A stretch of 64,000 nucleotides of DNA. It comes from Flavobacterium sp. SH_e. GTDB lineage: Bacteria; Bacteroidota; Bacteroidia; Flavobacteriales; Flavobacteriaceae. The notes under the pieces were generated by a model. That model made no database searches and was not told where the DNA came from. It was given only the letters and a program-made list of their open reading frames with translations. Position numbers and translations under genes: made by a program. Below, piece by piece: positions 23,347 through 32,427 of this stretch (its first letter is position 1; every line of letters starts with the position of its first letter). The stretch spans positions 434,001 to 498,000 of the forward strand of contig NZ_JAOVZN010000001.1 of NCBI RefSeq assembly GCF_025717045.1, written 5' to 3'.

Positions 23347-24747
23347 TTGAAACCTTTTATTCTTAATACACATTACAAACAAATTCTGGCAGACACAGCT
23401 ACGCCGGTGAGTATTTATTTCAAAATCAGAGATAAATTTCCAAACAGTTTATTACTAGAAAGTAGTGATTATCATGGAAATGACAACAGTTTCTCATACA
23501 TCTGCTGCAATCCAATTGCCACTATTAAAATTGAAAATGAAGTTATCTCTAAAACTTTCCCAGACGGAACTTCAGAAAAAATCAACATTGATTCTTCGAC
23601 AAATATTCCTCAGGTAATTCAGGAATTCTCAAGCCAATTCAAATCAGAGAAAAACGATTTTAAATTCATCAATAACGGTTTATTCGGATACATTTCTTAC
23701 GATGCAGTCCGTTATTTCGAAAAAGTTTCAATTGCTAAAAAAGATAACGCGACTTCAATTCCAGATGTTTTTTATGCTGTTTATCAAAACATTATTGCAA
23801 TTAACCATTTTAAAAATGAAGCTTACATCTTCTGCCATAGTGTAGATAACAAAAACAACATTGCAGAAATCGAGCAATTACTGCAATCAAGAAATATTGC
23901 TTCTTATAAATTCTCTAAAGAAGGAGAAGGTTTCTCTAACTTAACTGATGAGGAATTTAAAGCAAATGTGGCTTTAGCCAAAAAACATTGCTACCGTGGA
24001 GATGTTTTCCAATTGGTTCTTTCTCGCCGATTTACTCAAGGTTTCAAAGGAGATGAATTCAATGTTTATAGAGCTTTAAGAAGCATTAACCCTTCTCCAT
24101 ATTTATTCTTTTTTGATTATGGAGATTTCAAAATATTTGGTTCTTCGCCAGAAGCACAAATTATCGTAAAAGATAGAAAAGCAGAAATTCATCCAATTGC
24201 GGGAACTTTCAAAAGAACTGGAAACGACGAACGCGATGCGCTTTTAGCTAAAGAACTTTCGGAAGATAAAAAAGAAAACAGCGAACACGTTATGCTGGTT
24301 GATCTGGCAAGAAATGATTTAAGCCGAAATGGTCACGATGTTAATGTAGAAAAATATAGAGAAGTTCAGTTTTTCTCTCACGTAATCCACTTAGTATCAA
24401 AAGTTACGGGACATTTACACGAAAAAGCAACTACAATGCAAGTTGTAGCAGACACTTTCCCAGCAGGAACCTTGAGTGGTGCGCCAAAACATAGAGCAAT
24501 GCAACTAATTGAAGACTGCGAAAAAACAAATCGTAATTTTTACGGAGGCGCAATTGGAGTTATGGATTTTGACGGAAACTTTAATCACGCGATTATGATT
24601 CGAACTTTCCTTTCTAAAAATCACCAATTGCACTGTCAGGCCGGTGCAGGAATTGTAGCAAGTTCTGACGAAGAAAGCGAAATGCAGGAAGTTTATAATA
24701 AGTTAAGAGCATTAAACACCGCTCTTGAAATGGCAGAGAAAATATAA
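23347..24747 (+). CDS. trpE: anthranilate synthase component I
   Basis: 466 residues; the chain begins at a TTG codon (MKPFILNTHYKQ), with no ATG in a suitable place. The chorismate-binding motifs are complete: DVFQLVLSRRF, PSPYLFFFDYGDFKIFGSSPE, AGTFKRTGNDERD, PAGTLSGAPKHRAMQLI and the C-terminal QAGAGIVASSDEESE. Works with TrpG to make anthranilate from chorismate and glutamine. First structural gene after the attenuator; a rare start codon may add a second brake on its translation. Confidence 0.95.
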   Translation: MKPFILNTHYKQILADTATPVSIYFKIRDKFPNSLLLESSDYHGNDNSFSYICCNPIATIKIENEVISKTFPDGTSEKINIDSSTNIPQVIQEFSSQFKSEKNDFKFINNGLFGYISYDAVRYFEKVSIAKKDNATSIPDVFYAVYQNIIAINHFKNEAYIFCHSVDNKNNIAEIEQLLQSRNIASYKFSKEGEGFSNLTDEEFKANVALAKKHCYRGDVFQLVLSRRFTQGFKGDEFNVYRALRSINPSPYLFFFDYGDFKIFGSSPEAQIIVKDRKAEIHPIAGTFKRTGNDERDALLAKELSEDKKENSEHVMLVDLARNDLSRNGHDVNVEKYREVQFFSHVIHLVSKVTGHLHEKATTMQVVADTFPAGTLSGAPKHRAMQLIEDCEKTNRNFYGGAIGVMDFDGNFNHAIMIRTFLSKNHQLHCQAGAGIVASSDEESEMQEVYNKLRALNTALEMAEKI

Positions 24748-24755
24748 GTTTTTTT

Positions 24756-24823
24756 GTTTCAGGTTTCAAGTTTCAAGTTGTTTGGACGTGAACTTGAAAC
24801 TTGAAACAAAGAAAACTTGAAAC
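24756..24823. repeat. word-palindrome, TTTCAAG heptamer family, copy 1
   Basis: Left arm of 7-bp words (TTTCAGG, TTTCAAG, TTTCAAG), short loop, right arm ACTTGAA, ACTTGAA... as reverse complement. Lies between trpE and the inserted lipoprotein gene. Copies 2 and 3 are at 25298-25367 and 27526-27592. Confidence 0.8.
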
Positions 24824-24849
24824 AATTAACTAACAAACCCTAAAAAACC

Positions 24850-25290
24850 ATGAAAAAAGCAATTTCAATTTTAATTTTAATTATTACCCTAACGTCATGC
24901 AACTCTGAAAAGAGAAACCCAATTGAAGGAACCTGGCGTCTTATATCAGCTGAAACGACTGAAAAAGATTCTACTTTTTCAACTTTTAACCGACATACTA
25001 AAATGATTAAAATTATAAATGAAACTCATTTTGCATTTTTAAATCATGATTTGAAAAACGGGAAAGATTCAACAACAGCATTATATTTTGCTGGAGGTGG
25101 AAAATATACTTTAAAAGACAGCATTTATACTGAAAATCTAGAGTATTTCAATAACCGCGATTGGGAAAACAACAAATTTGAATTTGTGGTAAAAGTTCAA
25201 AACGACACTTTAATTCAAAAAGGAATTGAAAGATTAGAAAAATTAGGAATAGATCGAATAATTATAGAAAAATACGTTCGAGAGAAATAA
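24850..25290 (+). CDS. lipocalin-like lipoprotein of unknown function, inserted in the trp operon
   Basis: 146 residues with lipoprotein signal MKKAISILILIITLTSC and a GTWRLISAE motif near residue 27, the opening strand typical of lipocalin-like small lipoproteins. No role in tryptophan synthesis is apparent. It sits between trpE and trpG and is bracketed by two copies of the TTTCAAG palindrome, which suggests it arrived by recombination between such repeats. Confidence 0.7.
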   Translation: MKKAISILILIITLTSCNSEKRNPIEGTWRLISAETTEKDSTFSTFNRHTKMIKIINETHFAFLNHDLKNGKDSTTALYFAGGGKYTLKDSIYTENLEYFNNRDWENNKFEFVVKVQNDTLIQKGIERLEKLGIDRIIIEKYVREK

Positions 25291-25297
25291 AAAAATT

Positions 25298-25367
25298 GGT
25301 TTCAGTTTTAAAGTTTCAAGTTTTACGTTCCAACAACTTGAAACCTGAAACAAAGAAAACCTGAAAC
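25298..25367. repeat. word-palindrome, TTTCAAG heptamer family, copy 2
   Basis: Arms GTTTCAG...AAGTTTCAAG and ACTTGAAACCTGAAAC, followed by a further CTGAAAC word and an A-rich run just before the trpG start. Confidence 0.75.
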
Positions 25368-25383
25368 AAAAAATACACACACG

Positions 25384-25950
25384 ATGAAAAAAATATTAGT
25401 TATAGACAATTACGATAGTTTCACTTACAATTTAGTGCACTATTTAGAAGATTTAAACTGCGAAGTTACCGTTTATAGAAACGACGAATTTGATATTGAT
25501 GAAATTGCATCTTTTGAGAAAATATTGCTTTCTCCAGGACCTGGAATTCCAGATGAAGCAGGTTTGCTAAAAGCCGTAATAGAAAAATACAGTCCAACGA
25601 AAAGTATTCTTGGAGTCTGTTTAGGACAACAAGCAATCGGAGAAGTTTTTGGCGGAACACTTTCTAACCTTGATAAAGTATATCATGGAGTTGCAACAAA
25701 TGTAAAAACCGTTGTAGATGACGAAATTTTGTTTGAAGGTTTAGGAAACGAATTTGAAGTTGGAAGATACCATTCTTGGGTTGTTGACAGCAATTTACCA
25801 GAAGATTTAGAAGCCACTTCTGTAGACGAAAATGGTCAAATTATGTCTTTGAGACACAAAAGTTATGACGTAAGAGGCGTTCAATTTCACCCAGAAAGCG
25901 TTTTAACACCAAATGGGAAAAAGATTTTAGAGAATTGGATTAAGAGTTAG
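25384..25950 (+). CDS. trpG: anthranilate synthase component II (glutamine amidotransferase)
   Basis: 188 residues, class I glutamine amidotransferase. Nucleophile Cys in GVCLGQQAIGEVFGG (about residue 79), His and Glu in VQFHPESVLTP, oxyanion loop in LSPGPGIPDEAG. Supplies ammonia to TrpE. Could also serve aminodeoxychorismate synthesis, but the operon position favours TrpG. Confidence 0.94.
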   Translation: MKKILVIDNYDSFTYNLVHYLEDLNCEVTVYRNDEFDIDEIASFEKILLSPGPGIPDEAGLLKAVIEKYSPTKSILGVCLGQQAIGEVFGGTLSNLDKVYHGVATNVKTVVDDEILFEGLGNEFEVGRYHSWVVDSNLPEDLEATSVDENGQIMSLRHKSYDVRGVQFHPESVLTPNGKKILENWIKS

Positions 25951-25998
25951 TTTTAGTCGCAGTCTCAGTTTTCAGTCACAGAAAGCATGAAACAAAAA

Positions 25999-26035
25999 AC
26001 CTAGAATCTCAGCATCTTAGAACCTTAGCAACTTT
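25999..26035. repeat. CTTAGAATCTTAG family arm (upstream of the GNAT gene)
   Basis: CCTAGAATCTCAGCATCTTAG-type words, then CCTTAGCAAC, ending in an A-run before the ATG at 26042. The left arm is degraded and merges with a TTTCAAG-like remnant. Confidence 0.55.
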
Positions 26036-26041
26036 AAAAAA

Positions 26042-26446
26042 ATGATAACAATTTTAGAAACCAGAGAAATCAGCATTGACGACATTTTAGTTTTGTATAA
26101 AGCAAACGAATGGAGCTCTGCCAGCAAGCCAAATGAACTTTATAACGGATTATTAAATTCTGAAACATTAGTAACTGCTTGGGAAGGAAAAAAGTTGGTT
26201 GGACTAGGAAATGCAATTTCTGATGGATTCTTGACTGTTTATTATCCACACTTATTAGTTCTTCCAGAATATCAGGGAAAAGGAATTGGAAAATTGATTT
26301 TGGATAGAATGCAGGAGAAATACAAACATTTTCATATGCAAATGCTAACTGCAGATGGAAAATCAGTTGACTTTTATAAAAAAAATGGTTTTGAAAGAGC
26401 AGGAAAAACAGAACCCATGTGGATTTATCAAGGAAACGAACATTAA
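26042..26446 (+). CDS. GNAT family N-acetyltransferase inside the trp operon
   Basis: 134 residues. The acetyl-CoA motif is clear (LLVLPEYQGKGIGKLILDRMQEKY), followed by the VDFYKKNGFERAG tail. Substrate unknown; no link with tryptophan is evident. Flanked on both sides by arms of the CTTAGAATCTTAG repeat family (25999-26035 and 26484-26524), which suggests insertion into an ancestral trpG-trpD junction. Confidence 0.88.
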   Translation: MITILETREISIDDILVLYKANEWSSASKPNELYNGLLNSETLVTAWEGKKLVGLGNAISDGFLTVYYPHLLVLPEYQGKGIGKLILDRMQEKYKHFHMQMLTADGKSVDFYKKNGFERAGKTEPMWIYQGNEH

Positions 26447-26483
26447 AAACAAAAACAGCATTCAATTTCAGTAACAGTAAAAA

Positions 26484-26524
26484 ACTTAGTAGCTCAGAAG
26501 CTTAGCAACTTAGAATCTTAAAAA
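26484..26524. repeat. CTTAGAATCTTAG family arm (upstream of trpD)
   Basis: ACTTAGTAGCTCAGAAGC, then TTAGCAACTTAGAATC and an A-run directly before the trpD ATG. Confidence 0.6.
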
Positions 26525-26525
26525 A

Positions 26526-27518
26526 ATGAAAACTATATTAAACAAATTAATCAATCACGAAGTGCTTTCTAAAGAAGAGGCAAAACAAGTATTGATTAAT
26601 ATTTCAAGCGGTCAATATAATCCAAGTCAGATTTCGGCTTTTTTGACTGTTTTTATGATGCGAAGCATTACAATTGATGAACTTTCTGGCTTTCGCGAAG
26701 CTTTATTAGAATTATGTATTCGCGTTGATTTATCGGCTTACAATACAATCGATTTATGCGGAACGGGTGGTGACGGAAAAGACACTTTCAATATTTCAAC
26801 TTTAGCTTCTTTTGTATCAGCAGGAGCAGGAATAAAAGTAGCAAAACATGGAAATTACGGAGTTTCATCTATTTCTGGATCAAGCAACGTAATGGAAAAA
26901 ATGGGAATTAAATTTAGCAACGATCCTTCCTTTTTAGAAAAATGTATCGATCAAGCTGGAATCTGCGTTTTGCATGCTCCCCTATTTCACCCAGCAATGA
27001 AAAATGTTGGGCCAATAAGAAAAGAATTGGCGGTAAAAACTTTCTTTAATATGTTGGGACCAATGGTAAATCCAGCCTTTCCACAAAATCAATTGGTTGG
27101 AGTTTTCAACTTAGAATTGGCGAGAATGTATGCGTATTTATATCAAAATACTGATACCAATTTCACGATCTTACATTCGCTTGACGGATATGATGAAATT
27201 TCGTTAACTGGACCAACCAAAACGATTTCTAACCACATGGAAGGAATGCTGAATCCAGAAGATTTTGGCGTTCGTCTTTTATCTCAAACGGAAATTGAAG
27301 GTGGAAAAACCATCGAAGAATCTGCAGAAATTTTCACGAATATCATTTCTGGAAAAGGAAACGAAGCTCAAAACAATGTGGTTTGTGCCAATGCTGCAAT
27401 GGCAATTTCAACTGTTACAAAATGTTCTCCAATAGAAGGTTTTGAATTAGCAAAAGAAAGCTTGCTATCTGGAAAGGGATTAAAAGCATTACAAAAATTA
27501 CAAGAATTAAGTAAATAA
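26526..27518 (+). CDS. trpD: anthranilate phosphoribosyltransferase
   Basis: 330 residues. PRPP-binding motif CGTGGDGKDTFNIST, then KHGNYGVSSISGSSNVME and HPAMKNVGPIRKELAVKTFFNMLGPMVNP, all conserved in TrpD. Transfers phosphoribose from PRPP to anthranilate. Normal length; intact. Confidence 0.95.
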   Translation: MKTILNKLINHEVLSKEEAKQVLINISSGQYNPSQISAFLTVFMMRSITIDELSGFREALLELCIRVDLSAYNTIDLCGTGGDGKDTFNISTLASFVSAGAGIKVAKHGNYGVSSISGSSNVMEKMGIKFSNDPSFLEKCIDQAGICVLHAPLFHPAMKNVGPIRKELAVKTFFNMLGPMVNPAFPQNQLVGVFNLELARMYAYLYQNTDTNFTILHSLDGYDEISLTGPTKTISNHMEGMLNPEDFGVRLLSQTEIEGGKTIEESAEIFTNIISGKGNEAQNNVVCANAAMAISTVTKCSPIEGFELAKESLLSGKGLKALQKLQELSK

Positions 27519-27525
27519 TTTTTTA

Positions 27526-27592
27526 GTTTCAAGTTTCAGGTTTCAAGTTTCAAGTTGTTGGAACGTGAAACTTGAAACCTGAAACTTGAAAC
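27526..27592. repeat. word-palindrome, TTTCAAG heptamer family, copy 3
   Basis: The clearest copy: four heptamers TTTCAAG/TTTCAGG on the left and their reverse complements on the right, around a short GTTGGAACGT centre. Located between trpD and trpC. Confidence 0.85.
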
Positions 27593-27603
27593 AAATAAAT
27601 ACG

Positions 27604-28389
27604 ATGAACATTTTAGATAAAATAATAATAGATAAAAAAAGAGAAGTGATTTTGAAGAAATCGATTGTACCGGTTTCTCAGTTGGAAGCTTCTGTATTTT
27701 TTGGAAAACAAACAATTTCGCTTAGTCAGAAATTAAAAGAAAGTAATTCCGGAATTATTGCAGAACACAAACGCCGTTCTCCTTCAAAATCAATCATCAA
27801 TAATAATTTTACTGTTGAAGAAGTAGTAAAAGGTTACGAAAATGCTGGCGCATGCGGAATTTCTGTTTTAACTGACGGAAAATATTTCGGTGGTTCACTT
27901 GACGATTTACTTTTAGCAAGAGCATCGGTAAATATTCCGCTTTTGCGAAAAGAATTTATTGTTGATGAATACCAGATTTTAGAAGCAAAAGCTCACGGAG
28001 CCGATTTAATTTTGTTAATCGCAGCAGTTTTAACTCGCGAAGAAATTAAATCTTTATCTGAATTTGCTAAAAATTTAGGTTTAGAAGTTCTTTTGGAAGT
28101 TCATAATCAAGAAGAATTAGAAAAATCGATTATGCCAAGTTTAGACATGATTGGCGTAAATAACAGAAACCTAAAAACTTTCGAAGTAAGTTTAGATTTC
28201 AGTAAAGAATTAGCATCGCAAATCCCGAACGATTTTGTAAAAGTTTCTGAAAGCGGAATTTCATCAATTGAAGCCATCCAAGAATTAAAACCGTACGGTT
28301 ATAAAGGTTTCCTTATTGGAGAAAACTTCATGAAAACTGACAACGCAGGACAAGCCGCAACGGAATTTATTAACAAGCTAAATTTATAA
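27604..28389 (+). CDS. trpC: indole-3-glycerol phosphate synthase
   Basis: 261 residues from ATG 27604. A TTG 18 bp upstream lies within the repeat and is rejected. TIM-barrel motifs are IAEHKRRSPSKS, SVLTDGKYFGGSLDDL, LLRKEFIVDEYQI, GVNNRNLKTFEV and SESGIS. Converts carboxyphenylaminodeoxyribulose phosphate to indole-3-glycerol phosphate. Confidence 0.95.
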   Translation: MNILDKIIIDKKREVILKKSIVPVSQLEASVFFGKQTISLSQKLKESNSGIIAEHKRRSPSKSIINNNFTVEEVVKGYENAGACGISVLTDGKYFGGSLDDLLLARASVNIPLLRKEFIVDEYQILEAKAHGADLILLIAAVLTREEIKSLSEFAKNLGLEVLLEVHNQEELEKSIMPSLDMIGVNNRNLKTFEVSLDFSKELASQIPNDFVKVSESGISSIEAIQELKPYGYKGFLIGENFMKTDNAGQAATEFINKLNL

Positions 28390-28393
28390 AGGT

Positions 28394-28511
28394 TTGCCAC
28401 AAAGTCACAAAGACGCAAATTTAACTTGTACTCGTTTGTAAAAAAACTTAGTGTCTTGGCGTCTTAGTGGTAAAAAAACAAATAAAATTAGTGTCTTAGC
28501 GCCTTCGTGGC
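28394..28511. repeat. word-palindrome with TTTGCCAC/GTGGCAAA ends
   Basis: TTTGCCACAAAGTCACAAAG at the left, TTAGCGCC...TTCGTGGCAAA at the right. The two arms are built from CACAAAGACGCAA-like and TTAGTGTCTTGGCG-like words. Fills the trpC-trpF gap and ends in an A-run before trpF. Confidence 0.65.
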
Positions 28512-28527
28512 AAAAAAATAAAAAAAA

Positions 28528-29160
28528 ATGAAACTCAAAATATGCGGCATGAAACATCCAGAAAATATCCTCGAAGTAGGTGCACTCCTACCCGATTATA
28601 TGGGATTTATTTTCTGGGAAAAGTCCGCTAGATATTGCAACGGGAATGTTCCCGAGTTGATAAAAACAATCAAAAAAGTGGGTGTTTTTGTCAATCAAAG
28701 TCAGGAAGAAATTCTGGAAAAAGTAGAAAAATACAATTTACAAGCAGTTCAATTACACGGAGAAGAATCAGCTGAATTTTGTTCAGCGTTAAAAGAAAAA
28801 CTTCCAAAGAAAATTGAAATTATCAAAGTCTTTTCGGCCGATGAAAATTTTGATTTTGAGATTATAAAGCCTTTTGAAAATGTCTGCGATTATTTTCTGT
28901 TTGACACAAAAGGAAAACTTCCAGGCGGGAATGGAACAACTTTCGACTGGACGATATTAAAAAAATACAATTCGAAAAAGCCTTTCTTTTTAAGTGGCGG
29001 CATCGGAATGAATGAATTAAAAGCCATTGAAGAAATTTCAAAAACCAAATTACCTATTTATGCTGTCGATGTAAATAGTAAATTTGAAACAGAACCAGGG
29101 CTGAAAAATAAAAATCTATTAAGCAATTTCAAACGAAAATTTGATGTTGCCAACTTTTAA
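28528..29160 (+). CDS. trpF: phosphoribosylanthranilate isomerase
   Basis: 210 residues. The catalytic Cys is in KICGMKHPENI at the N-terminus, the catalytic Asp in LFDTKGKLPGGNGTTFDW, with LSGGIGMNELK and YAVDVNSKFETEPGLKN forming the phosphate site. The last step before TrpC in the barrel series. It starts after a long A-run. Confidence 0.95.
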   Translation: MKLKICGMKHPENILEVGALLPDYMGFIFWEKSARYCNGNVPELIKTIKKVGVFVNQSQEEILEKVEKYNLQAVQLHGEESAEFCSALKEKLPKKIEIIKVFSADENFDFEIIKPFENVCDYFLFDTKGKLPGGNGTTFDWTILKKYNSKKPFFLSGGIGMNELKAIEEISKTKLPIYAVDVNSKFETEPGLKNKNLLSNFKRKFDVANF

Positions 29161-29172
29161 AATTTAAATAAA

Positions 29173-30354
29173 ATGAGTTTTAACGTTAACGAAAAAGGAT
29201 ATTACGGAGAATTTGGCGGTGCTTATATTCCAGAAATGTTATATCCAAATGTAGAAGAACTACGTCAGAAGTATTTAAGCATAATGGATGAACCAGATTT
29301 TAAAGCAGAGTTCAACCAATTGCTAAAAGATTATGTAGGACGACCAAGTCCGTTGTATTTTGCAAAACGCTTGTCTGAAAAATACAATACCAAAGTTTAT
29401 CTAAAAAGAGAAGACTTAAACCATACAGGAGCACACAAAGTAAATAATACGATTGGTCAGATTTTATTAGCAAAACGTTTAGGTAAAAAAAGAATTATTG
29501 CCGAAACTGGAGCTGGACAACATGGTGTAGCAACTGCAACAGTTTGCGCTTTAATGGGAATTGAATGCATCGTTTACATGGGTGAAATCGACATCGCGCG
29601 TCAAGCACCAAACGTAGCGCGTATGAAAATGTTAGGCGCAGAAGTTCGTCCAGCGCTTTCGGGTTCAAGAACTTTAAAAGATGCAACAAACGAAGCAATT
29701 CGTGATTGGATCAACAACCCCGTTGATACACATTATATCATTGGATCTGCAATTGGACCACATCCTTATCCAGATATGGTGACACGCTTCCAAAGCATTA
29801 TTTCTGAGGAAATCAAATGGCAGTTAAAAGAAAAAGAAGGTCGTGAAAATCCTGATTACGTTGTGGCTTGTATAGGTGGAGGAAGTAATGCCGCTGGAAC
29901 TTATTATCATTTTTTACACGAACCAGAAGTTGGAATTATTGCTGTTGAAGCTGCCGGAAAAGGTGTTGACAGTGGACACAGCGCCGCTACTAGTAAATTA
30001 GGAAAAGTTGGTGTTATTCATGGCTGTAAAACACTTTTAATGCAGACACAAGACGGACAAATTACAGAACCTTATTCTATTTCAGCAGGTTTGGATTATC
30101 CTGGAGTTGGACCTTTACATGCGCATTTAGCTCAAACTGGACGTGGAGAATTTTTCTCTGTAACTGATGATGATGCTATGAACGCTGGACTTCAATTAAC
30201 AAAATTAGAAGGAATTATTCCAGCAATTGAAAGTGCACACGCTTTTGCAGTTTTAGATCAGAAAAAATTTAAACCGACAGATGTTGTAGTAATCAGTCTT
30301 TCTGGACGTGGAGATAAAGATTTAGATAATTATATTGAATATTTTAAATTGTAA
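29173..30354 (+). CDS. trpB: tryptophan synthase beta chain
   Basis: 393 residues. PLP Lys in HTGAHKVNNTIGQ (about residue 89), phosphate loop GGGSNAAGTYY, catalytic Glu in AETGAGQHGVA, C-terminal SLSGRGDKDLDNY. Condenses indole with serine. It is separated from trpA by two unrelated genes, unusual for the tightly paired trpBA arrangement. Confidence 0.96.
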   Translation: MSFNVNEKGYYGEFGGAYIPEMLYPNVEELRQKYLSIMDEPDFKAEFNQLLKDYVGRPSPLYFAKRLSEKYNTKVYLKREDLNHTGAHKVNNTIGQILLAKRLGKKRIIAETGAGQHGVATATVCALMGIECIVYMGEIDIARQAPNVARMKMLGAEVRPALSGSRTLKDATNEAIRDWINNPVDTHYIIGSAIGPHPYPDMVTRFQSIISEEIKWQLKEKEGRENPDYVVACIGGGSNAAGTYYHFLHEPEVGIIAVEAAGKGVDSGHSAATSKLGKVGVIHGCKTLLMQTQDGQITEPYSISAGLDYPGVGPLHAHLAQTGRGEFFSVTDDDAMNAGLQLTKLEGIIPAIESAHAFAVLDQKKFKPTDVVVISLSGRGDKDLDNYIEYFKL

Positions 30355-30435
30355 TAAAAGTTATACTTTTGGATAATTTACTTTAATGAATTAAGTTTTT
30401 ATTCAAAATAACCAAATAACGAGAAAATAGTAATT

Positions 30436-30753
30436 ATGGAAAAGTTATTCTCATACGGAACATTACGATCAAAAGAAATTCAAAGACAAATTTTTAATAG
30501 AGTATTAACTGGTACTGCAGATCAAGTATTAGGCTATAAACTTAAAAGTTTAAAAATTGAAGAAGAGTTTGGAATGGCCGATTATGTTGTAGCAGTAGCC
30601 AGCGAAAATCCAACAGATACTATACACGGTGTAATTTTCACGATTTCTAACGCAGATTTAGCAAAAGTAGATCTGTTTGAATCTAATGCTTACAGAAGAG
30701 TTCAGGTAACATTACAGTCGGGAGAAACCGCTTGGATTTATATCGAAAATTAA
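30436..30753 (+). CDS. gamma-glutamylcyclotransferase-family protein (GGCT-like)
   Basis: 105 residues. Starts with the substrate-loop motif FSYGTLRSKEIQ and carries the catalytic-type Glu in VDLFESNAYRRVQV. Small AIG2/GGCT-like enzymes act on gamma-glutamyl amines or peptides; the actual substrate is unknown. Inserted between trpB and trpA; 10 bp from the nitrilase-family gene. Confidence 0.8.
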   Translation: MEKLFSYGTLRSKEIQRQIFNRVLTGTADQVLGYKLKSLKIEEEFGMADYVVAVASENPTDTIHGVIFTISNADLAKVDLFESNAYRRVQVTLQSGETAWIYIEN

Positions 30754-30763
30754 CATTAAAAAA

Positions 30764-31542
30764 ATGATTTTAGCTGCGGCGCAAACAAAACCAAAACGCG
30801 GAGATATATCTGCTAATTTACTGAATCATTATTATCTTATTGAATTAGCGGCTCAAAACGGCGCCAATTTGATTGCTTTTCCTGAACTATCGATTACTGG
30901 ATATGAAAGAAAAAATGCAGAAGCATTAGTTTTTACAGAAGATGATTATCGAATCGATCATTTAAAAGAATTATCTGTTAGAAATAATATGGTCATTATT
31001 GCTGGAGCGCCAATTCTGATAGATTCGAAAATGTTTATTGGCGAATTTATTATAACTCCAGATGATTCGGTTTCTATTTATACGAAACAGTTTTTGCATG
31101 AAGGAGAAGATGATTTTTTTCAATCTTCGTTGGATCATAATCCAATGATTACAATCGAGGACCAAAATATTTCATTTGCAATTTGTGCCGATATTGATAA
31201 TCCGCTGCATCCTGAAAATGCGAAGAAAAGAAACACTGATATTTATATTGCCAGTATTTTCTTTTCTCCAAATGGAATTCCGAATGCGTACCGAGATTTA
31301 CAAAATTATGCTGCAAAACATAAAATGAATGTTTTGATGTCGAATTTCAGTGGAGAATCTTGGGGATCGCCGTCAGCAGTCAAAGCGCATTTTGGAACAA
31401 CAAAGGAGAATTAGTTGCCCAAATGAATGATTCAGATTCTGGATTATTGCTTGTTGAAAAACAAGGTGATGATTGGACGAGTAAAATTATCATTAATTTA
31501 AGTAAAAAAACACCTAACAGTTTTGAAAACTTGTTGGGATAA
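30764..31542 (+). pseudogene. carbon-nitrogen hydrolase (nitrilase superfamily), frameshifted
   Basis: The catalytic triad is present: Glu in AFPELSITGYE, Lys in YTKQFLHEGED, Cys in FAICADIDNP. The first frame (30764-31414) reads normally to NFSGESWG and then runs into an unrelated tail. The expected continuation IAVSSQSAFWNNKGELVAQ... is found in another frame to 31542. Restoring one base in the G/A run at about 31362-31366 would join both into one chain of about 259 residues. Either a recent inactivating deletion, programmed slippage or a sequencing error. The enzyme would hydrolyse an amide or nitrile; substrate unknown. Confidence 0.8.
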
Positions 31543-31554
31543 AAAAATATTAAA

Positions 31555-32316
31555 ATGAACAGAATAACTCAAAAGTTACAAGAAGATAAAAAGATACTTT
31601 CTATTTATTTTTCTGCTGGATATCCTAATTTAAATGATACTGTGCAGATGATTCAGGATTTAGAAAAAAATGGAGTTGATTTAATCGAAATCGGACTTCC
31701 TTTTAGCGATCCTTTAGCAGATGGCCCAACAATTCAGGCGAGTTCTACACAAGCGCTTCATAACGGAATGACGACTCAAATTCTATTCGATCAGCTGAAG
31801 AACATTCGCGAAAGCGTAAAAATTCCGTTGATTATTATGGGATATTTTAATCCGATGTTACAATACGGCGTTGAAGCTTTCTGTAAAAAATGTGCTGAAA
31901 TTGGAATTGACGGTTTAATTATTCCAGATCTTCCAGTTGACGTTTATGCAGATGAGTACAAAGCGATTTTCGAAAAATATGGTTTAATTAATGTGTTTTT
32001 GATTACGCCACAAACTTCAGACGAAAGAATTCGTTTTATTGACAGCGTTTCAAATGGATTTATTTATATGGTAAGTTCTGCAAGTGTTACAGGATCTCAA
32101 GCTGGTTTTGGAAATACTCAGGAAACTTATTTCGAAAGAATTGCCAACATGAATTTGAAAAATCCTCAAATTGTTGGTTTCGGAATTTCGAATAAAGAGA
32201 CTTTCAATCAGGCAACAAAATATGCAAAAGGTGCTATTATTGGAAGTGCTTTTATCAAACATTTGAGCGAAAACGGAAGTGGGAAAATTGAGGAATTTGT
32301 TGGAGAGATTCGATAG
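31555..32316 (+). CDS. trpA: tryptophan synthase alpha chain
   Basis: 253 residues. The catalytic Glu is in IEIGLPFSDPLADGPTIQ (about residue 46) and the Asp in GLIIPDLPVD. FGISNKE and GAIIGSAF form the phosphate site. Cleaves indole-3-glycerol phosphate and channels indole to TrpB. Last recognisable gene of the operon; only a weak hairpin with a T-run follows (about 32338-32375). Confidence 0.95.
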   Translation: MNRITQKLQEDKKILSIYFSAGYPNLNDTVQMIQDLEKNGVDLIEIGLPFSDPLADGPTIQASSTQALHNGMTTQILFDQLKNIRESVKIPLIIMGYFNPMLQYGVEAFCKKCAEIGIDGLIIPDLPVDVYADEYKAIFEKYGLINVFLITPQTSDERIRFIDSVSNGFIYMVSSASVTGSQAGFGNTQETYFERIANMNLKNPQIVGFGISNKETFNQATKYAKGAIIGSAFIKHLSENGSGKIEEFVGEIR

Positions 32317-32427
32317 ATTATAAATTTACAAAATACAACACGGCATTTATTTTTTTAAGTGTCGTTTTTTTTATGCGATGATATTAATGCATATATTTAA
32401 ACGATAACTATTATTTCAGAATAACAC

